Shown: positions 52,084 through 61,916, counted from the first letter of the stretch. The stretch: 64,000 nt of DNA from Acidovorax sp. DW039 (GCF_037101375.1 NZ_AP029019.1:2957001-3021000), one strand, 5' to 3'. Made by a program: numbers and translations. Notes: generated by a model from the sequence alone, not told the origin.

Positions 52084-55000
52084 TTATCCAAGAGAACCAA
52101 ACCCGCCGCCACCCGGCGTATGGATCTCAAACACGTCGCCGGGCTGCATCTCGACCTGCCCGATGTGGCCCAGCAGCTCCGTGCGCCCATCGCTGCGTAC
52201 CACCTTGTTCACCCCCACCGCGCCAGGGAGCCCCCCGGCCATGCCAAAAGCTGGCTGCTGCCGTCCGTTGGAGAGAATGCTGGCCGTCATCGGCTCCAGA
52301 AAGCGCACGCGGCGCACGCCGCCGTCGCCGCCTCTCCACCGCCCCGCCCCGCCCGAGCCCTTGCGGATGGCATAGCCCTCCAGCCGCACCGGAAAGCGGA
52401 ACTCCAGCACCTCGGGGTCCGTGAGGCGTGAGTTGGTCATGTGGCACTGCACGACGCTGGTGCCGTCAAAACCGCCCGCCAGTTGCCCGTTCGCATCCCA
52501 CACGCCGCCCGCGCCGCTGCCGCCCGAAATGGTCTCGTAGTACTGGTAGCGCGTGCTGCCAAAGGTGAAGTTGTTCATGGTGCACTGCCCCGCCGCCATC
52601 AGACCTAGCGCGCCGTACAGCGCGTTGGTGATGCAGGTGGAGGTCTCCACATTGCCCGCCACCACCGAGGCCTGCGGATTCGGGTTGAGCATGCTGCCGG
52701 GGGGGATGATGACGTTGAGCGGCTTGAGGCACCCGGCATTCAGCGGAATGTCGTCATCTACCAGAGTGCGGAACACGTACAGCACCGCCGCCATGCACAC
52801 CGCCGTGGGCGCGTTGAAGTTGTTGGTCTGCTGCGGGCTGGTGCCGGTGAAGTCGATGGTGGCACTGCGGCTGGTGGCATCCACCTTCACGGCCACGCTG
52901 ATCTGCGCGCCGTTGTCCAGCGGCAGCGTGAAGCTGCCATCCTTCAACCGCGTGATGACGCGGCGCACGGATTCCTCGGCGTTGTCCTGCACATGGCGCA
53001 TGTAGGCCTGCACCACGTCAAGGCCAAACTCGCCCACCATACGGCGCAGCTCCTGCTGGCCCTTCTCGTTCGCTGCGATCTGCGCACGCAAGTCCGCCAT
53101 GTTCTGCTGCGGGTTGCGTGATGGGTATTCGCCGCTCTCCAGCAGCGCAACCATCTCCGCCTCGCGCAGCACGCCGCGCTCCACCAGCTTCACGTTGTTG
53201 ATCTGCACGCCCTCTTCTTCGATGCGCGTGGAGAACGGCGGCATCGACCCCGGCGTGGTGCCGCCCACATCCGCGTGGTGGCCCCGGCTGCCCACATAGA
53301 ACGTGGGTGTCGCTTCATCGGCGATGTAGACCGGCGTGATGACGGTGATGTCCGGCAGGTGCGTGCCACCGTGGTACGGGTCGTTGAGCACGAACACGTC
53401 GCCGGGCTGCATGCGGCCTGCGTTCTCGCGGATCACGGTCTTGATGCTCTCGCCCATGGATCCCAGGTGCACCGGCATATGGGGCGCGTTAGCGATCAGG
53501 TTGCCCTCGGCATCGAACAACGCGCAGCTGAAGTCCAGCCGCTCTTTGATGTTCACCGAGTACGCCGTGTTCTGCAGCTGCAGGCCCATCTGCTCGGCAA
53601 TGTTCATGAACAGGTTGTTGAACACCTCCAGCAGCACCGGGTCCACCGTGGTGCCCACGGCATGCTGCACGGCGCGGGCCACGCGGCGGTTGAGCAGCAG
53701 GTGGTCCAGGTCGGTCAGCGCGGCCTCCCAGCCGGGCTCGACTATTGTTGTGGCGTTCTTCTCGGCAATGATGGCCGGGCCGAGGATCACATCGCCGGGG
53801 CGCAGGTCCTCGCGCACCACCAGCGCCGCGTCGTGCCAGGCGGGCACGCCGTCCACACCACCGGTGTACATGCGCACGGTGCTGCGGCGCGGCACCTCGC
53901 GCGCGGGCTGCAGGGTATGACGTGACTCCTCGGGAGCATCGCCGGGCACCACGGCTTCGACGGAGACCGCTTCCACCATCAGGCCTTTGCCTTGCATGAG
54001 GAAGGCAAAGCGCTGGCGGTAGGCCGCTTCAAAGCCAGCGGTGATCTCGGCCAACGAGCCGAACGGCACGATGAGCGCCGAGTCGCTGCCCTCGTAGCGC
54101 ACATGCACGCGGCGGTGCACCACGGCTGTGCCTGCGCCCACCTGCTGGCGCTCCAGCTCGGTGCGGGCGGTGGTGGCAAGTTGATCCAGCGTGGCCTCGA
54201 TGCCCGCGAGTGCCTCAGGCACCAGCTTCGTTTCCACGGCCTGTTCGCGGATCACGTTCTGGTCGGCCAGCCCCATGCCGTAGGCACTGAGCACGCCCGC
54301 CAGCGGATGCACAAACACGCGCGTCATGCCCAGCGCATCAGCCACCAAACACGCGTGCTGGCCGCCCGCGCCGCCAAAACACTGCAGCGTGTAGCGCGTC
54401 ACGTCATAGCCGCGCGCGACGCTGATTTTTTTGATGGCGTTGGCCATCTGCTGCACGGCGATCTGGATAAAGCCGTGGGCCACGTCCTCGGCGCTGCGGC
54501 CCGTTTGCGAGGCCAGGTCGCCAAATTTCTGCGCCACCGCATCACCATCCAGCGCCTCGTTGGCCGCGTGGCCAAACACCTTGGGGAAATGCGCGGGCTG
54601 GATCTTGCCCACCATCACGTTCGCATCGGTCACGGCCAGCGGGCCGCCCCGGCGGTAGCTGGCGGGGCCGGGGTTGGCGCCCGCGCTTTCGGGGCCGACG
54701 CGAAAGCGTGCGCCGTCAAACCCGAGGATGGAGCCCCCACCCGCCGCCACGGTGTGGATGCTCATCATGGGGGCGCGCATGCGCACGCCCGCCACCTGAG
54801 TCTCGAACTCGCGCTCAAACTCGCCGGCGTAGTGGCTCACATCGGTGCTAGTGCCGCCCATGTCAAAGCCTATGACCTTGTCGTGCCCCGCCAACCCGGC
54901 GGTGCGCGCCATGCCGACGATGCCGCCCGCCGGGCCGCTCAAAATCGCGTCCTTGCCCTGGAACACCTGGGCATCGGTCAGCCCACCCGACGACTGCATA

Positions 55001-55764
55001 AAGAACAACTTCACGCCCGGCATTTCGCTCGCCACCTGGTCCACATAACGGCGCAGGATGGGTGACAGGTAGGCATCGACCACCGTGGTGTCGCCGCGGC
55101 TCACCAGCTTCATCATGGGGCTGGTGGCGTGCGATGCGCTCACCTGCGTGAAGCCAATCTGCCGCGCGATGCGGGCCGCCGCCTCTTCGTGCGCGGTATA
55201 GCGGTAGCCGTGCATGAACACAATGGCTGCGCTGCGCAGGCCTGCGTCGTACGCGGCCCACAGGCGCTCCTTGAGGTGCGCTTCGTCCAGCGGCTCGATC
55301 ACTTCACCGTGCGCACCCATGCGTTCCTGCGCCTCGACCACGCGCTCGTACAGCAGCTCGGGCAGCACGATGTGGCGGTCAAACAAACGCGGACGGTTTT
55401 GGTACGCAATGCGCAGCGCGTCCTTGAAGCCCTGCGTGGTGATGAGCAGCGTGGGTTCGCCCTTGCGCTCCAGCAGCGCGTTGGTGGCCACCGTGGTGCC
55501 CATCTTCACGCACTCCACCAAGTCAGGCGTCACGGGCTCGCCGGGCTTCAGGCCCAGCAGGTGGCGAATGCCGGCCACGGCCGCGTCCTTGTACTGCTCA
55601 GGGTTCTCGGACAGCAGCTTGTGCGTGACCAGCGTACCGTCAGGCCGCTTGCCCACCACATCGGTGAAGGTGCCGCCCCGGTCGATCCAGAACTGCCAAC
55701 GTTGATCGCGATGTGATGGCGTGGAGGATGAAGAAGCAGTCTCTGAGGAACGGGTCATGCTCAT
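52084..55764 (-). CDS. 5-oxoprolinase/hydantoinase, fused HyuA-HyuB
   Basis: 1226 residues. Residues about 20-700 form the ATP-binding HyuA half: [44 protein letters not shown] and [18 protein letters not shown]. Residues about 715-1220 form the HyuB half: [40 protein letters not shown] and [12 protein letters not shown]. As one chain it matches eukaryote-like ATP-dependent 5-oxoprolinase, which opens 5-oxo-L-proline to glutamate; acting on other hydantoin-like rings is possible. It follows an orphan TRAP binding protein gene by 158 bp and is probably co-transcribed with it under the MarR regulator. Confidence 0.92.
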   Translation of the reverse strand: MSMTRSSETASSSSTPSHRDQRWQFWIDRGGTFTDVVGKRPDGTLVTHKLLSENPEQYKDAAVAGIRHLLGLKPGEPVTPDLVECVKMGTTVATNALLERKGEPTLLITTQGFKDALRIAYQNRPRLFDRHIVLPELLYERVVEAQERMGAHGEVIEPLDEAHLKERLWAAYDAGLRSAAIVFMHGYRYTAHEEAAARIARQIGFTQVSASHATSPMMKLVSRGDTTVVDAYLSPILRRYVDQVASEMPGVKLFFMQSSGGLTDAQVFQGKDAILSGPAGGIVGMARTAGLAGHDKVIGFDMGGTSTDVSHYAGEFEREFETQVAGVRMRAPMMSIHTVAAGGGSILGFDGARFRVGPESAGANPGPASYRRGGPLAVTDANVMVGKIQPAHFPKVFGHAANEALDGDAVAQKFGDLASQTGRSAEDVAHGFIQIAVQQMANAIKKISVARGYDVTRYTLQCFGGAGGQHACLVADALGMTRVFVHPLAGVLSAYGMGLADQNVIREQAVETKLVPEALAGIEATLDQLATTARTELERQQVGAGTAVVHRRVHVRYEGSDSALIVPFGSLAEITAGFEAAYRQRFAFLMQGKGLMVEAVSVEAVVPGDAPEESRHTLQPAREVPRRSTVRMYTGGVDGVPAWHDAALVVREDLRPGDVILGPAIIAEKNATTIVEPGWEAALTDLDHLLLNRRVARAVQHAVGTTVDPVLLEVFNNLFMNIAEQMGLQLQNTAYSVNIKERLDFSCALFDAEGNLIANAPHMPVHLGSMGESIKTVIRENAGRMQPGDVFVLNDPYHGGTHLPDITVITPVYIADEATPTFYVGSRGHHADVGGTTPGSMPPFSTRIEEEGVQINNVKLVERGVLREAEMVALLESGEYPSRNPQQNMADLRAQIAANEKGQQELRRMVGEFGLDVVQAYMRHVQDNAEESVRRVITRLKDGSFTLPLDNGAQISVAVKVDATSRSATIDFTGTSPQQTNNFNAPTAVCMAAVLYVFRTLVDDDIPLNAGCLKPLNVIIPPGSMLNPNPQASVVAGNVETSTCITNALYGALGLMAAGQCTMNNFTFGSTRYQYYETISGGSGAGGVWDANGQLAGGFDGTSVVQCHMTNSRLTDPEVLEFRFPVRLEGYAIRKGSGGAGRWRGGDGGVRRVRFLEPMTASILSNGRQQPAFGMAGGLPGAVGVNKVVRSDGRTELLGHIGQVEMQPGDVFEIHTPGGGGFGSLG

Positions 55765-55922
55765 GATGCGCTAGTGAGTGCGGTGAAGTGCGGTGGCCAG
55801 GTCGATAGGAGAGCAGCTCACACAACCCAGCCAGACGGCCCCGCCCAGGTATTCCGTCACAGGCAGTACGGCACGTGCCACCGTACAGAACGAAGAAGCC
55901 AAACGGGTTGTGATCGCCGCTC

Positions 55923-56924
55923 TTATTGCGACTGGGTGTAGAAAGGAACAAAGAGCCGGGTCGCATCATTCCCCACGGTCTGCACCCACTCCCGCGAGAA
56001 TCGCTCGCCAAAACGGTTGATGTCCTTGGCCAGCTCTGGCGTGATGCGGTCAATGGTCATGCCGTGGCTTTTCAGCTCGTTGACGGAAGCTTTCAGCGCA
56101 GCCTCGCTGAGGGACCACCCTCTTTCATCCGCCGCCTTGGCGGCATCCAGTACGGCCTTGCGTGTGGCGGGCGACAACGCGTCCAACGCCTTCTTCTGCA
56201 CAAAGACCAGGTTCTTGGGAATCCAGGCATTGAGCTCGTAGTAGTACTTGGTGTGTGTCCAGATCTGGCTCTCCACCCCTGTGAGCGAGGAGGTGATCAT
56301 GGAATCGATCTGACCCGATGCCAGCGCCTTGGGGATGTCTGCGGTAGCCACATCCACGGGCTGCGCGCCCAGCATCTCTGCGATGCGCACGGTGGTGGCG
56401 TTGTAGGTCCGCATCTTGAGGCCCTGAAAGTCCGACTTGTTGCGCACGGGCTTGACCGTGAACAAGCCTTGCGGCGGCCAGGGCACGGCATACAACGGCA
56501 CCAAGCCCTTGTCCAGCAGGGCCTTTTCCAGCAATGGGGCTTGGTAATGCCACAGGCGGCGTGCATCCTTGTAGGTGGACACGATGAAGGGAACCGAATC
56601 AGCCCCTGCCAAAGGCACATCTTTCACCATCGCAGACATCAGCATCTCGCCTGCCTCGGCCTTCCCGGCCTGCACCGCGCCCAGAATCTCTGGCAGTTTG
56701 ACCAGGCTGTTGTTCGGGTGCACGGTGATCTTCAAATCACCCGAGGAAGCCTTCTCCACCTCGCGCGCAAACTGCTCGATGTTCTGCGTATGCAGGGTTT
56801 CGGGCTTGTAGCCGGTGGCCAGCTTCCACTGGGTGGCAGCGCGAGCATCCCCCGCAGCCAATCCGCCCACGGCACCCAGTGCAGCAGCTCCTCCCAGAGC
56901 CCCCATCCAATCACGTCTTTGCAT
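55923..56924 (-). CDS. dctP: TRAP transporter substrate-binding protein, Tat-type signal (orphan DctP)
   Basis: 333 residues. The leader MQRRDWMGALGGAAALGAVG has twin arginines and ends near ARA/ATQWK, suggesting Tat export. The mature part is a DctP fold: LATGYKPETLHTQNIEQF, VPWPPQGLFTVKPV and LKMRTYNATTVRIAEMLGA. It is a clear paralogue of the second DctP at 57689 (for example VPWPPQG and YYYELNAWIPKNLV against YYYDTQAWLPKNAV). It has no membrane subunits of its own, so it may use the divergent DctQ/DctM. It starts 39 bp after the marR stop. Confidence 0.92.
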   Translation of the reverse strand: MQRRDWMGALGGAAALGAVGGLAAGDARAATQWKLATGYKPETLHTQNIEQFAREVEKASSGDLKITVHPNNSLVKLPEILGAVQAGKAEAGEMLMSAMVKDVPLAGADSVPFIVSTYKDARRLWHYQAPLLEKALLDKGLVPLYAVPWPPQGLFTVKPVRNKSDFQGLKMRTYNATTVRIAEMLGAQPVDVATADIPKALASGQIDSMITSSLTGVESQIWTHTKYYYELNAWIPKNLVFVQKKALDALSPATRKAVLDAAKAADERGWSLSEAALKASVNELKSHGMTIDRITPELAKDINRFGERFSREWVQTVGNDATRLFVPFYTQSQ

Positions 56925-56963
56925 TCTTCAACTCCCGGATCAATAAAAAAAGAAACCGTTCTC

Positions 56964-57512
56964 TCACAGCGATGCAGCTGAACGAGCGGCCTGGTCATAC
57001 ATGCCCGAGAGCACACGCAGCAATCGGGCCAGCTCACCAATGTCCTTGTTCAGTGCATCGTCTGCGTTCAATGCGTCAATCAGGCACGACTCACGGATAT
57101 CCCTGTAGCGCTGCACGTAGGCGCGCCCCAGGTCCGTCGCTGCATAAGTCACTTCCTTGCCGTTCTTGCGTGATGCCACCACGGCCAGCCCCTGAAGCTT
57201 TTTGAGCGAGTAGTTCACCAGGTGGGTGTCTTCCACATTCATGATGAAGCAGATATCGGCCAGCCGCTTGTCCCGCGCACGGTGCGTAACGTGGTGCAGC
57301 ACCAACACATCCAGGGGCGTCAGATCTTTGAGTCCCGCGGCAGACATGCAGTGCACCACCCAGCGGTGAAAGGCGTTGCCCGCCACGATGAGACCAAACT
57401 CGAACTCGCTCATCTCGGCACTGCGATCAGATACCAGGTGGGCCGAAGAGACGATGGGCTTGGGCTGCGCGCGAGGCTGGAGTTTGGCTGTGGCGGCTGG
57501 CTTGGCTGGCAT
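56964..57512 (-). CDS. MarR-family transcriptional regulator
   Basis: 182 residues. The winged helix-turn-helix is centred on LTPLDVLVLHHVTHRARDKR, DICFIMNVEDTHLVNYSLKK and VTYAATDLGRAYVQRYRD. An N-terminal extension of about 35 residues is Pro/Lys-rich. It lies between two paralogous TRAP binding protein genes and faces the second. A perfect palindrome AAATTGACGTCAATTT is in the 176-bp divergent region and is the likely operator, so it probably controls both transcription units and itself. Confidence 0.9.
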   Translation of the reverse strand: MPAKPAATAKLQPRAQPKPIVSSAHLVSDRSAEMSEFEFGLIVAGNAFHRWVVHCMSAAGLKDLTPLDVLVLHHVTHRARDKRLADICFIMNVEDTHLVNYSLKKLQGLAVVASRKNGKEVTYAATDLGRAYVQRYRDIRESCLIDALNADDALNKDIGELARLLRVLSGMYDQAARSAASL

Positions 57513-57578
57513 GAGACCCCCTCGTCATCGTTCTGGCACAAGATGTGCATGCCGTTTCATTGTAGGCACGTTGGCAAT

Positions 57579-57594
57579 AAATTGACGTCAATTT
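57579..57594. promoter_or_regulatory. Perfect 16-bp palindrome, probable MarR operator
   Basis: AAATTGACGTCAATTT lies between marR and the divergent dctP. Outside it, GTTGGCAA (57570-57577) and TTGTCAAC (57593-57600) form a further imperfect inverted repeat. It is 67 bp upstream of the marR ATG and 95 bp upstream of dctP. TTGACG in either direction could act as a -35, so binding would affect both promoters. Confidence 0.6.
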
Positions 57595-57688
57595 GTCAAC
57601 GTTCAGGCAAAACACCTAGCCCGACCATGGGTGCATCCGATACAGTCACTCGTCACTTTTCATTGACCCAACCTCACGGAGATCTTCC

Positions 57689-58672
57689 ATGAAGCGTCGC
57701 ACCTTTTCCGTCACCACCTTCGGGGTGGCTCTCGCTTGCGGTCTGTCGTTCAGCTCGGTATCGGCACAGACCAAGTGGGATCTGGCCACCGCCTACCCAG
57801 CTACCAACTTCCATACCGAAAACCTCGCGCAGCTGGTCAGTGACGTGGATAAGGCTACCGGCGGCAAATTCAAGATCACGCTGCATGCCAACGCTGCACT
57901 GTTCAAGGCCCCTGAAATCAAGCGTGCCGTGCAAGGGGGCCAGGCCCAGATGGGTGAAATCCTGCTGGCCAACTTCCAGAACGAATGGCAGCTTTTCGGT
58001 GCCGATGGCCTGCCCTTTCTGGCCGACAGCTACGACGCCTCCCGCAAGCTCTACAACGCCCAGAAGCCTTTTCTGGAAAAGAAGCTGGCCGACCAGGGCA
58101 TGAAGCTGCTGTACTCGGTGCCATGGCCTCCGCAAGGCATCTTCACCAAGAAGCCGCTGGCCAACGCGGCTGACCTCAAAGGCATCAAATGGCGCGCATA
58201 CAGCCCGGCCACGGCACGCATTGCCGAGCTGGTGGGCGCGCAGCCAGTCACCGTGCAGCAGGCAGAGCTGTCGCAAGCCCTGGCCACCGGCGTGATTGAA
58301 GCCACCATGACATCAGGGGCCACCGGCGTAGACAGCAAGCTGTACGAAAGCCTCAAGTACTACTACGACACACAGGCCTGGCTGCCCAAGAACGCCGTGA
58401 TGGTGAACAAGAAGGCCTTCGACGCGCTGGACAAGGCATCGCAAGAGGCGTTGCTCAAGGCAGCGGCAGATGCAGAGGCCCGTGGCTGGGCCCAAAGCGC
58501 CAAGGTCAACACAGACACCATCGCCAAGCTCAAGGCCAATGGCATGAGCATTGAGACGCCTCCTGCAGCCCTCAAGGCCGATATGGCCAAGGTGGGTGAT
58601 GCAATGCTCAAGGAATGGCTGGAAAAAGCCGGTCCTGAAGGCAAGGCACTGGTCGACGCCTACCGCAAGTAA
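57689..58672 (+). CDS. dctP: TRAP transporter substrate-binding protein DctP, Sec signal
   Basis: 327 residues. The signal peptide MKRRTFSVTTFGVALACGL ends near VSA/QTKWD. The DctP fold is marked by VPWPPQGIFTKKPLANAADL and IKWRAYSPATARIAELVGA, whose Arg binds the ligand carboxylate in this family. It is followed 10 bp later by dctQ. GGAG at 57679 supports ATG 57689. The ligand is likely an organic or cyclic acid. Confidence 0.94.
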   Translation: MKRRTFSVTTFGVALACGLSFSSVSAQTKWDLATAYPATNFHTENLAQLVSDVDKATGGKFKITLHANAALFKAPEIKRAVQGGQAQMGEILLANFQNEWQLFGADGLPFLADSYDASRKLYNAQKPFLEKKLADQGMKLLYSVPWPPQGIFTKKPLANAADLKGIKWRAYSPATARIAELVGAQPVTVQQAELSQALATGVIEATMTSGATGVDSKLYESLKYYYDTQAWLPKNAVMVNKKAFDALDKASQEALLKAAADAEARGWAQSAKVNTDTIAKLKANGMSIETPPAALKADMAKVGDAMLKEWLEKAGPEGKALVDAYRK

Positions 58673-58682
58673 GAACGACGCC

Positions 58683-59192
58683 ATGCGCCGTCTGCTGGAC
58701 TTCATTTACAACAGCGCCGCCGCCCTGGCGGCGCTTTTCATGGTGGGCTTGCTGGGCATGGTGCTGCTGTCCATCGTCAGCCGCCAGCTGCACTTTCATG
58801 TGCCCGGCACCGACGCCTATGCGGGCTACCTGATGGCTGCATCAGGCTTTCTCGCCCTGGCGCACACGCTCAAGCGCGGCGAGCACATCCGCGTCACGCT
58901 GCTGCTCAATGCACTGAAGGGTGGCCTGAAGCGGGCCTTTGAAATCTGGGCATTGGCCATTGCGACATTGCTGTCCCTGCTGTTTGCCATCTACAGCTGC
59001 AAGCTGGCCTGGCAGTCCTACGAGTTCAATGACATCTCCACCAGCTCCGACGCGACTCCGCTGTGGATTCCGCAGATCGCCATGGGCCTGGGCACCGTGG
59101 TTCTCGCCATCGCATTTCTCGACGAACTGGTGCTGGAAATTCTGGGACGGCGCGAGGCCAGCCAGAGCAGCGAAGCCTTGCGCAACGAATGA
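58683..59192 (+). CDS. dctQ: TRAP transporter small membrane subunit DctQ
   Basis: 169 residues with four membrane segments; LLSIVSRQLHFHVPGTDAYA and LKRGEHIRVTLLLNAL are typical. It joins the large subunit DctM in the sodium-driven importer. ATG 58683 lies 10 bp after dctP. The frame upstream to 58551 is within dctP. Confidence 0.93.
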   Translation: MRRLLDFIYNSAAALAALFMVGLLGMVLLSIVSRQLHFHVPGTDAYAGYLMAASGFLALAHTLKRGEHIRVTLLLNALKGGLKRAFEIWALAIATLLSLLFAIYSCKLAWQSYEFNDISTSSDATPLWIPQIAMGLGTVVLAIAFLDELVLEILGRREASQSSEALRNE

Positions 59193-59207
59193 CACGGATT
59201 GCACACC

Positions 59208-60512
59208 ATGAGTGATATCGCCATTACCGGCCTGCTGGTGCTCTCGCTGTTCCTGATCCTGGGCAGCGGCGTCTGGATCGGGCTCACGCTCTCAGGCGTT
59301 GCCTGGATAGGCATGCAGCTCTTTTCTGCGCGCCCTGCAGGCGATGCCATGGCCGTCACCATCTGGGGCAGTGCCTCCAGCTGGACTCTTACGGCCCTGC
59401 CCCTGTTCATCTGGATGGGTGAAATCCTTTTTCGCACCCGGCTGTCGCAAGACATGTTCAAGGGTCTGGCCCCCTGGGTGCAAAGCCTGCCTGGGCGCTT
59501 GCTCCATACCAATGTGGTGGGCTGCACCATCTTTGCCGCCGTGTCGGGCTCCAGCGCCGCCACCTGCGCCACCATTGGCAAGATGACCCTGCCAGAGCTG
59601 ACGCGGCGTGGCTACCCCGAGCACATGGTGGTGGGCACGCTGGCCGGGGCCAGCACGCTGGGGCTGCTGATTCCGCCGTCCATCATCATGATCGTGTATG
59701 GCGTCTCGGCAGAGGTTTCCATCTCGCAGCTGTTCATTGCAGGCGTGCTGCCCGGCATTCTGCTGGCAGCCCTGTTCTCGGGCTACATCATGGTCTGGGC
59801 GCTGCGCCATCCTGAGCAGGTGCCCGCTGCGGATGTGCGCATGAGCTTCATGCAAAAGCTCTCGGAATCGCGCAGCCTGATCCCCGTGGTGCTGCTCATC
59901 GCAGCGGTGCTGGGCAGCATCTACACCGGCTTTGCAACCGCAACGGAAGCCGCCGCCGTGGGCGTGGTGGGCTCGCTGGTGCTGTCGGCTGTGCAGGGAT
60001 CCATGAGCTGGAGCGCCTTCAAGGAATCGCTGATGGGTGCCACGCGCCTGTACTGCATGATTGCGCTCATCCTGGCCGGGGCCGCCTTCCTGACCCTGGC
60101 CATGGGCTACATCGGCCTGCCCCGCCATCTGGCCGAGTGGATTGCATCGCTGGGGCTGAACCAGGCGCAACTCATCATTGCGCTGGCCATTTTCTACATC
60201 GTGCTGGGTTGTTTTCTGGATGGCATCTCCATGGTCGTGCTGACCATGGGCGTGCTCATGCCCACGGTGCAGGCCGCTGACATCGACACCATCTGGTTCG
60301 GCATCTTCATCGTGCTGGTGGTCGAGATGGCGCAGATCACCCCCCCGGTCGGCTTCAACCTGTTCGTGCTGCAGGGCATGACCGGACGCCAGCTGCCCTG
60401 GATTGCGAAAGTTGCCATGCCCATGTTCCTGCTCATGTGCGGTGCTGTGGCCTTGATCTACGTTTTTCCTGGCATCGTGACGTGGCTGCCACAGCAAATG
60501 GCTGCGCGCTGA
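59208..60512 (+). CDS. dctM: TRAP transporter large membrane subunit DctM
   Basis: 434 residues with about 12 membrane segments. Motifs are AAVSGSSAATCATIGKMTLP, LAGASTLGLLIPPSIIMIVY, GFATATEAAAVGVVG and MAQITPPVGFNLFVLQGM. It carries the substrate across the inner membrane with sodium. ATG 59208 lies 15 bp after dctQ; the alternative TTG 59199 is weaker. Confidence 0.95.
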   Translation: MSDIAITGLLVLSLFLILGSGVWIGLTLSGVAWIGMQLFSARPAGDAMAVTIWGSASSWTLTALPLFIWMGEILFRTRLSQDMFKGLAPWVQSLPGRLLHTNVVGCTIFAAVSGSSAATCATIGKMTLPELTRRGYPEHMVVGTLAGASTLGLLIPPSIIMIVYGVSAEVSISQLFIAGVLPGILLAALFSGYIMVWALRHPEQVPAADVRMSFMQKLSESRSLIPVVLLIAAVLGSIYTGFATATEAAAVGVVGSLVLSAVQGSMSWSAFKESLMGATRLYCMIALILAGAAFLTLAMGYIGLPRHLAEWIASLGLNQAQLIIALAIFYIVLGCFLDGISMVVLTMGVLMPTVQAADIDTIWFGIFIVLVVEMAQITPPVGFNLFVLQGMTGRQLPWIAKVAMPMFLLMCGAVALIYVFPGIVTWLPQQMAAR

Positions 60513-60576
60513 CAGATATTGCGCGATACCGTCAGGCTGTCACCAATGCCCCATGCCGCACTGCTACAGTGACGGC

Positions 60577-60960
60577 ATGTGGCAAGTTATTTCGATCTGC
60601 GCCGGGGCATGTGTGGGCGCGCTGGCCCGCTGGCAACTGGGCCTGTGGCTCAACCCTGGTGGGCTGATTCCCTGGGGTACCCTCGCGGCCAACCTCATTG
60701 GCGGCTACCTCATCGGTGTGTGTGTTGCGGTGTTCCAGGCCCTGCCACAGCTGGATCCGGCCTGGCGTCTGGCGCTGGTCACAGGCTTTCTGGGCGCACT
60801 CACCACGTTCTCCAGCTTCTCCGCAGAAGTCGTAGGCATGCTGCAGCAGCAGCGCTACCTGCTGGCCTTGGGCACCACCGCTGTGCATCTGTTGGGCTCG
60901 CTGCTGCTCACCGTCATCGGCATGCATAACGCTACATTTTTAATAGCTTCTCGCGCTTGA
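60577..60960 (+). CDS. crcB: Fluoride ion channel
   Basis: 127 residues with four membrane segments. Family motifs are GACVGALARWQLGLW, PWGTLAANLIGGYLIGV and TGFLGALTTFSSFSAEV. It lets fluoride leave the cell as a dual-topology dimer. ATG 60577 is chosen. The last 10 or so residues (NATFLIASRA) and the stop are encoded by a family-1 repeat, so the C-terminal end was probably replaced by the element. No fluoride riboswitch was recognised in the 64 bp after dctM. Confidence 0.93.
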   Translation: MWQVISICAGACVGALARWQLGLWLNPGGLIPWGTLAANLIGGYLIGVCVAVFQALPQLDPAWRLALVTGFLGALTTFSSFSAEVVGMLQQQRYLLALGTTAVHLLGSLLLTVIGMHNATFLIASRA

Positions 60961-60986
60961 TGAATAAGCGCCAGAGCATGATTTGA
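60929..60986 (+). repeat. Dispersed stem-loop repeat, family 1, overlapping the crcB 3' end
   Basis: ACGCTACATTTTTAATAGC begins the element; AGCTTCTCGCGCTT and AAGCGCCAGAGC pair with mismatches around GATGAAT, then ATGATTTGACTC follows. The crcB TGA at 60958-60960 lies in the loop. The left flank matches the copy at 52019. Confidence 0.82.
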
Positions 60987-61052
60987 CTCACACCACACTT
61001 TCCTTTGCATTTGCGGCGCAGCCTGCAAAACCGATCACCCGGAAGAAAAACC

Positions 61053-61916
61053 ATGGAAGCCAACACCCAACTCAACGAACGCCGCCTGGCCGATGCCTGG
61101 GCCGAACTGCACACCCACGCTACCAACGGCAACCCGCTGCACTCTGACGCCTACCGCATGGCGTTTGCCGACCCCGAGTTCCTCTTTCGCCGCGAGACGC
61201 GGGGCATCCGCTTTCAGCTGGAAATGCTCAAGCCCGACCTGGGTCAGGCCGACCAGGGCATTGAAAACACCGTGGTCGTGTTTGGCAGCGCCCGATTTGT
61301 CGACCCCGAGGCCGCGCAAAAGCAACTGGCTGATGCCGAAGCCAGTGGCGACACCGCGCTGATTGCCCGCGCCAAGCAGGCCGTACGCAACGCACAGCAC
61401 TACGACCTGGCCCGCCAGTTCTCACGCTTGGTGGCGCAATACAGCAATGGCAAGCCCGAGTCCGAGCGCCTGTACATCTGCACCGGCGGCGGCCCCGGCA
61501 TCATGGAAGCCGCCAATCGCGGCGCACACGATGAAGGCGCGCTGAACGTGGGCCTGAACATTGCCCTGCCCCACGAGCAGAGCGGTAACCCCTACATCAC
61601 GCCCTCGCTGTGCTTCAAGTTCCACTACTTCGCGCTGCGCAAGATGCACTTCATGATGCGCGCCAAGGCGCTGGTCGCCTTCCCCGGTGGCTTTGGCACG
61701 CTGGACGAGCTGTTTGAAGTGCTGACCCTGGTGCAAACCGGCAAGGCCAAGCCCGTGCCCATCGTGCTGTGCGGCACCGCGTTCTGGAAGAAGCTCATCA
61801 ACTTCGAAGCGCTGGTCGAAGAAGGCACCATCTCGGCGCAAGACCTCAAGCTCTTCCACTACACGGACGACCCGCAGGAAGCCTGGGACTACATCAAGGC
61901 GTTCTACCAGCTCTGA
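61053..61916 (+). CDS. LOG-family protein (TIGR00730-like)
   Basis: 287 residues with the Lysine-decarboxylase-like fold: VVVFGSARFVDPE, ICTGGGPGIMEAANRGA and the signature PGGFGTLDELFEVLTLVQ. LOG proteins release cytokinin-like bases from nucleoside monophosphates (phosphoribohydrolases). This longer form with about 90 extra N-terminal residues is common in Proteobacteria, where its role is less clear. ATG 61053 has GGAAG upstream. It is convergent with bluB. Confidence 0.9.
   Translation: MEANTQLNERRLADAWAELHTHATNGNPLHSDAYRMAFADPEFLFRRETRGIRFQLEMLKPDLGQADQGIENTVVVFGSARFVDPEAAQKQLADAEASGDTALIARAKQAVRNAQHYDLARQFSRLVAQYSNGKPESERLYICTGGGPGIMEAANRGAHDEGALNVGLNIALPHEQSGNPYITPSLCFKFHYFALRKMHFMMRAKALVAFPGGFGTLDELFEVLTLVQTGKAKPVPIVLCGTAFWKKLINFEALVEEGTISAQDLKLFHYTDDPQEAWDYIKAFYQL

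Noticed and set aside
55866..55886. Hairpin GTACGG/CCGTAC between the orphan dctP and the oxoprolinase gene
   Set aside because: No T-run on the transcribed strand and no second copy; may be chance.
60513..60576. Fluoride riboswitch before crcB
   Set aside because: The 64-bp spacer shows no recognisable fluoride aptamer core.
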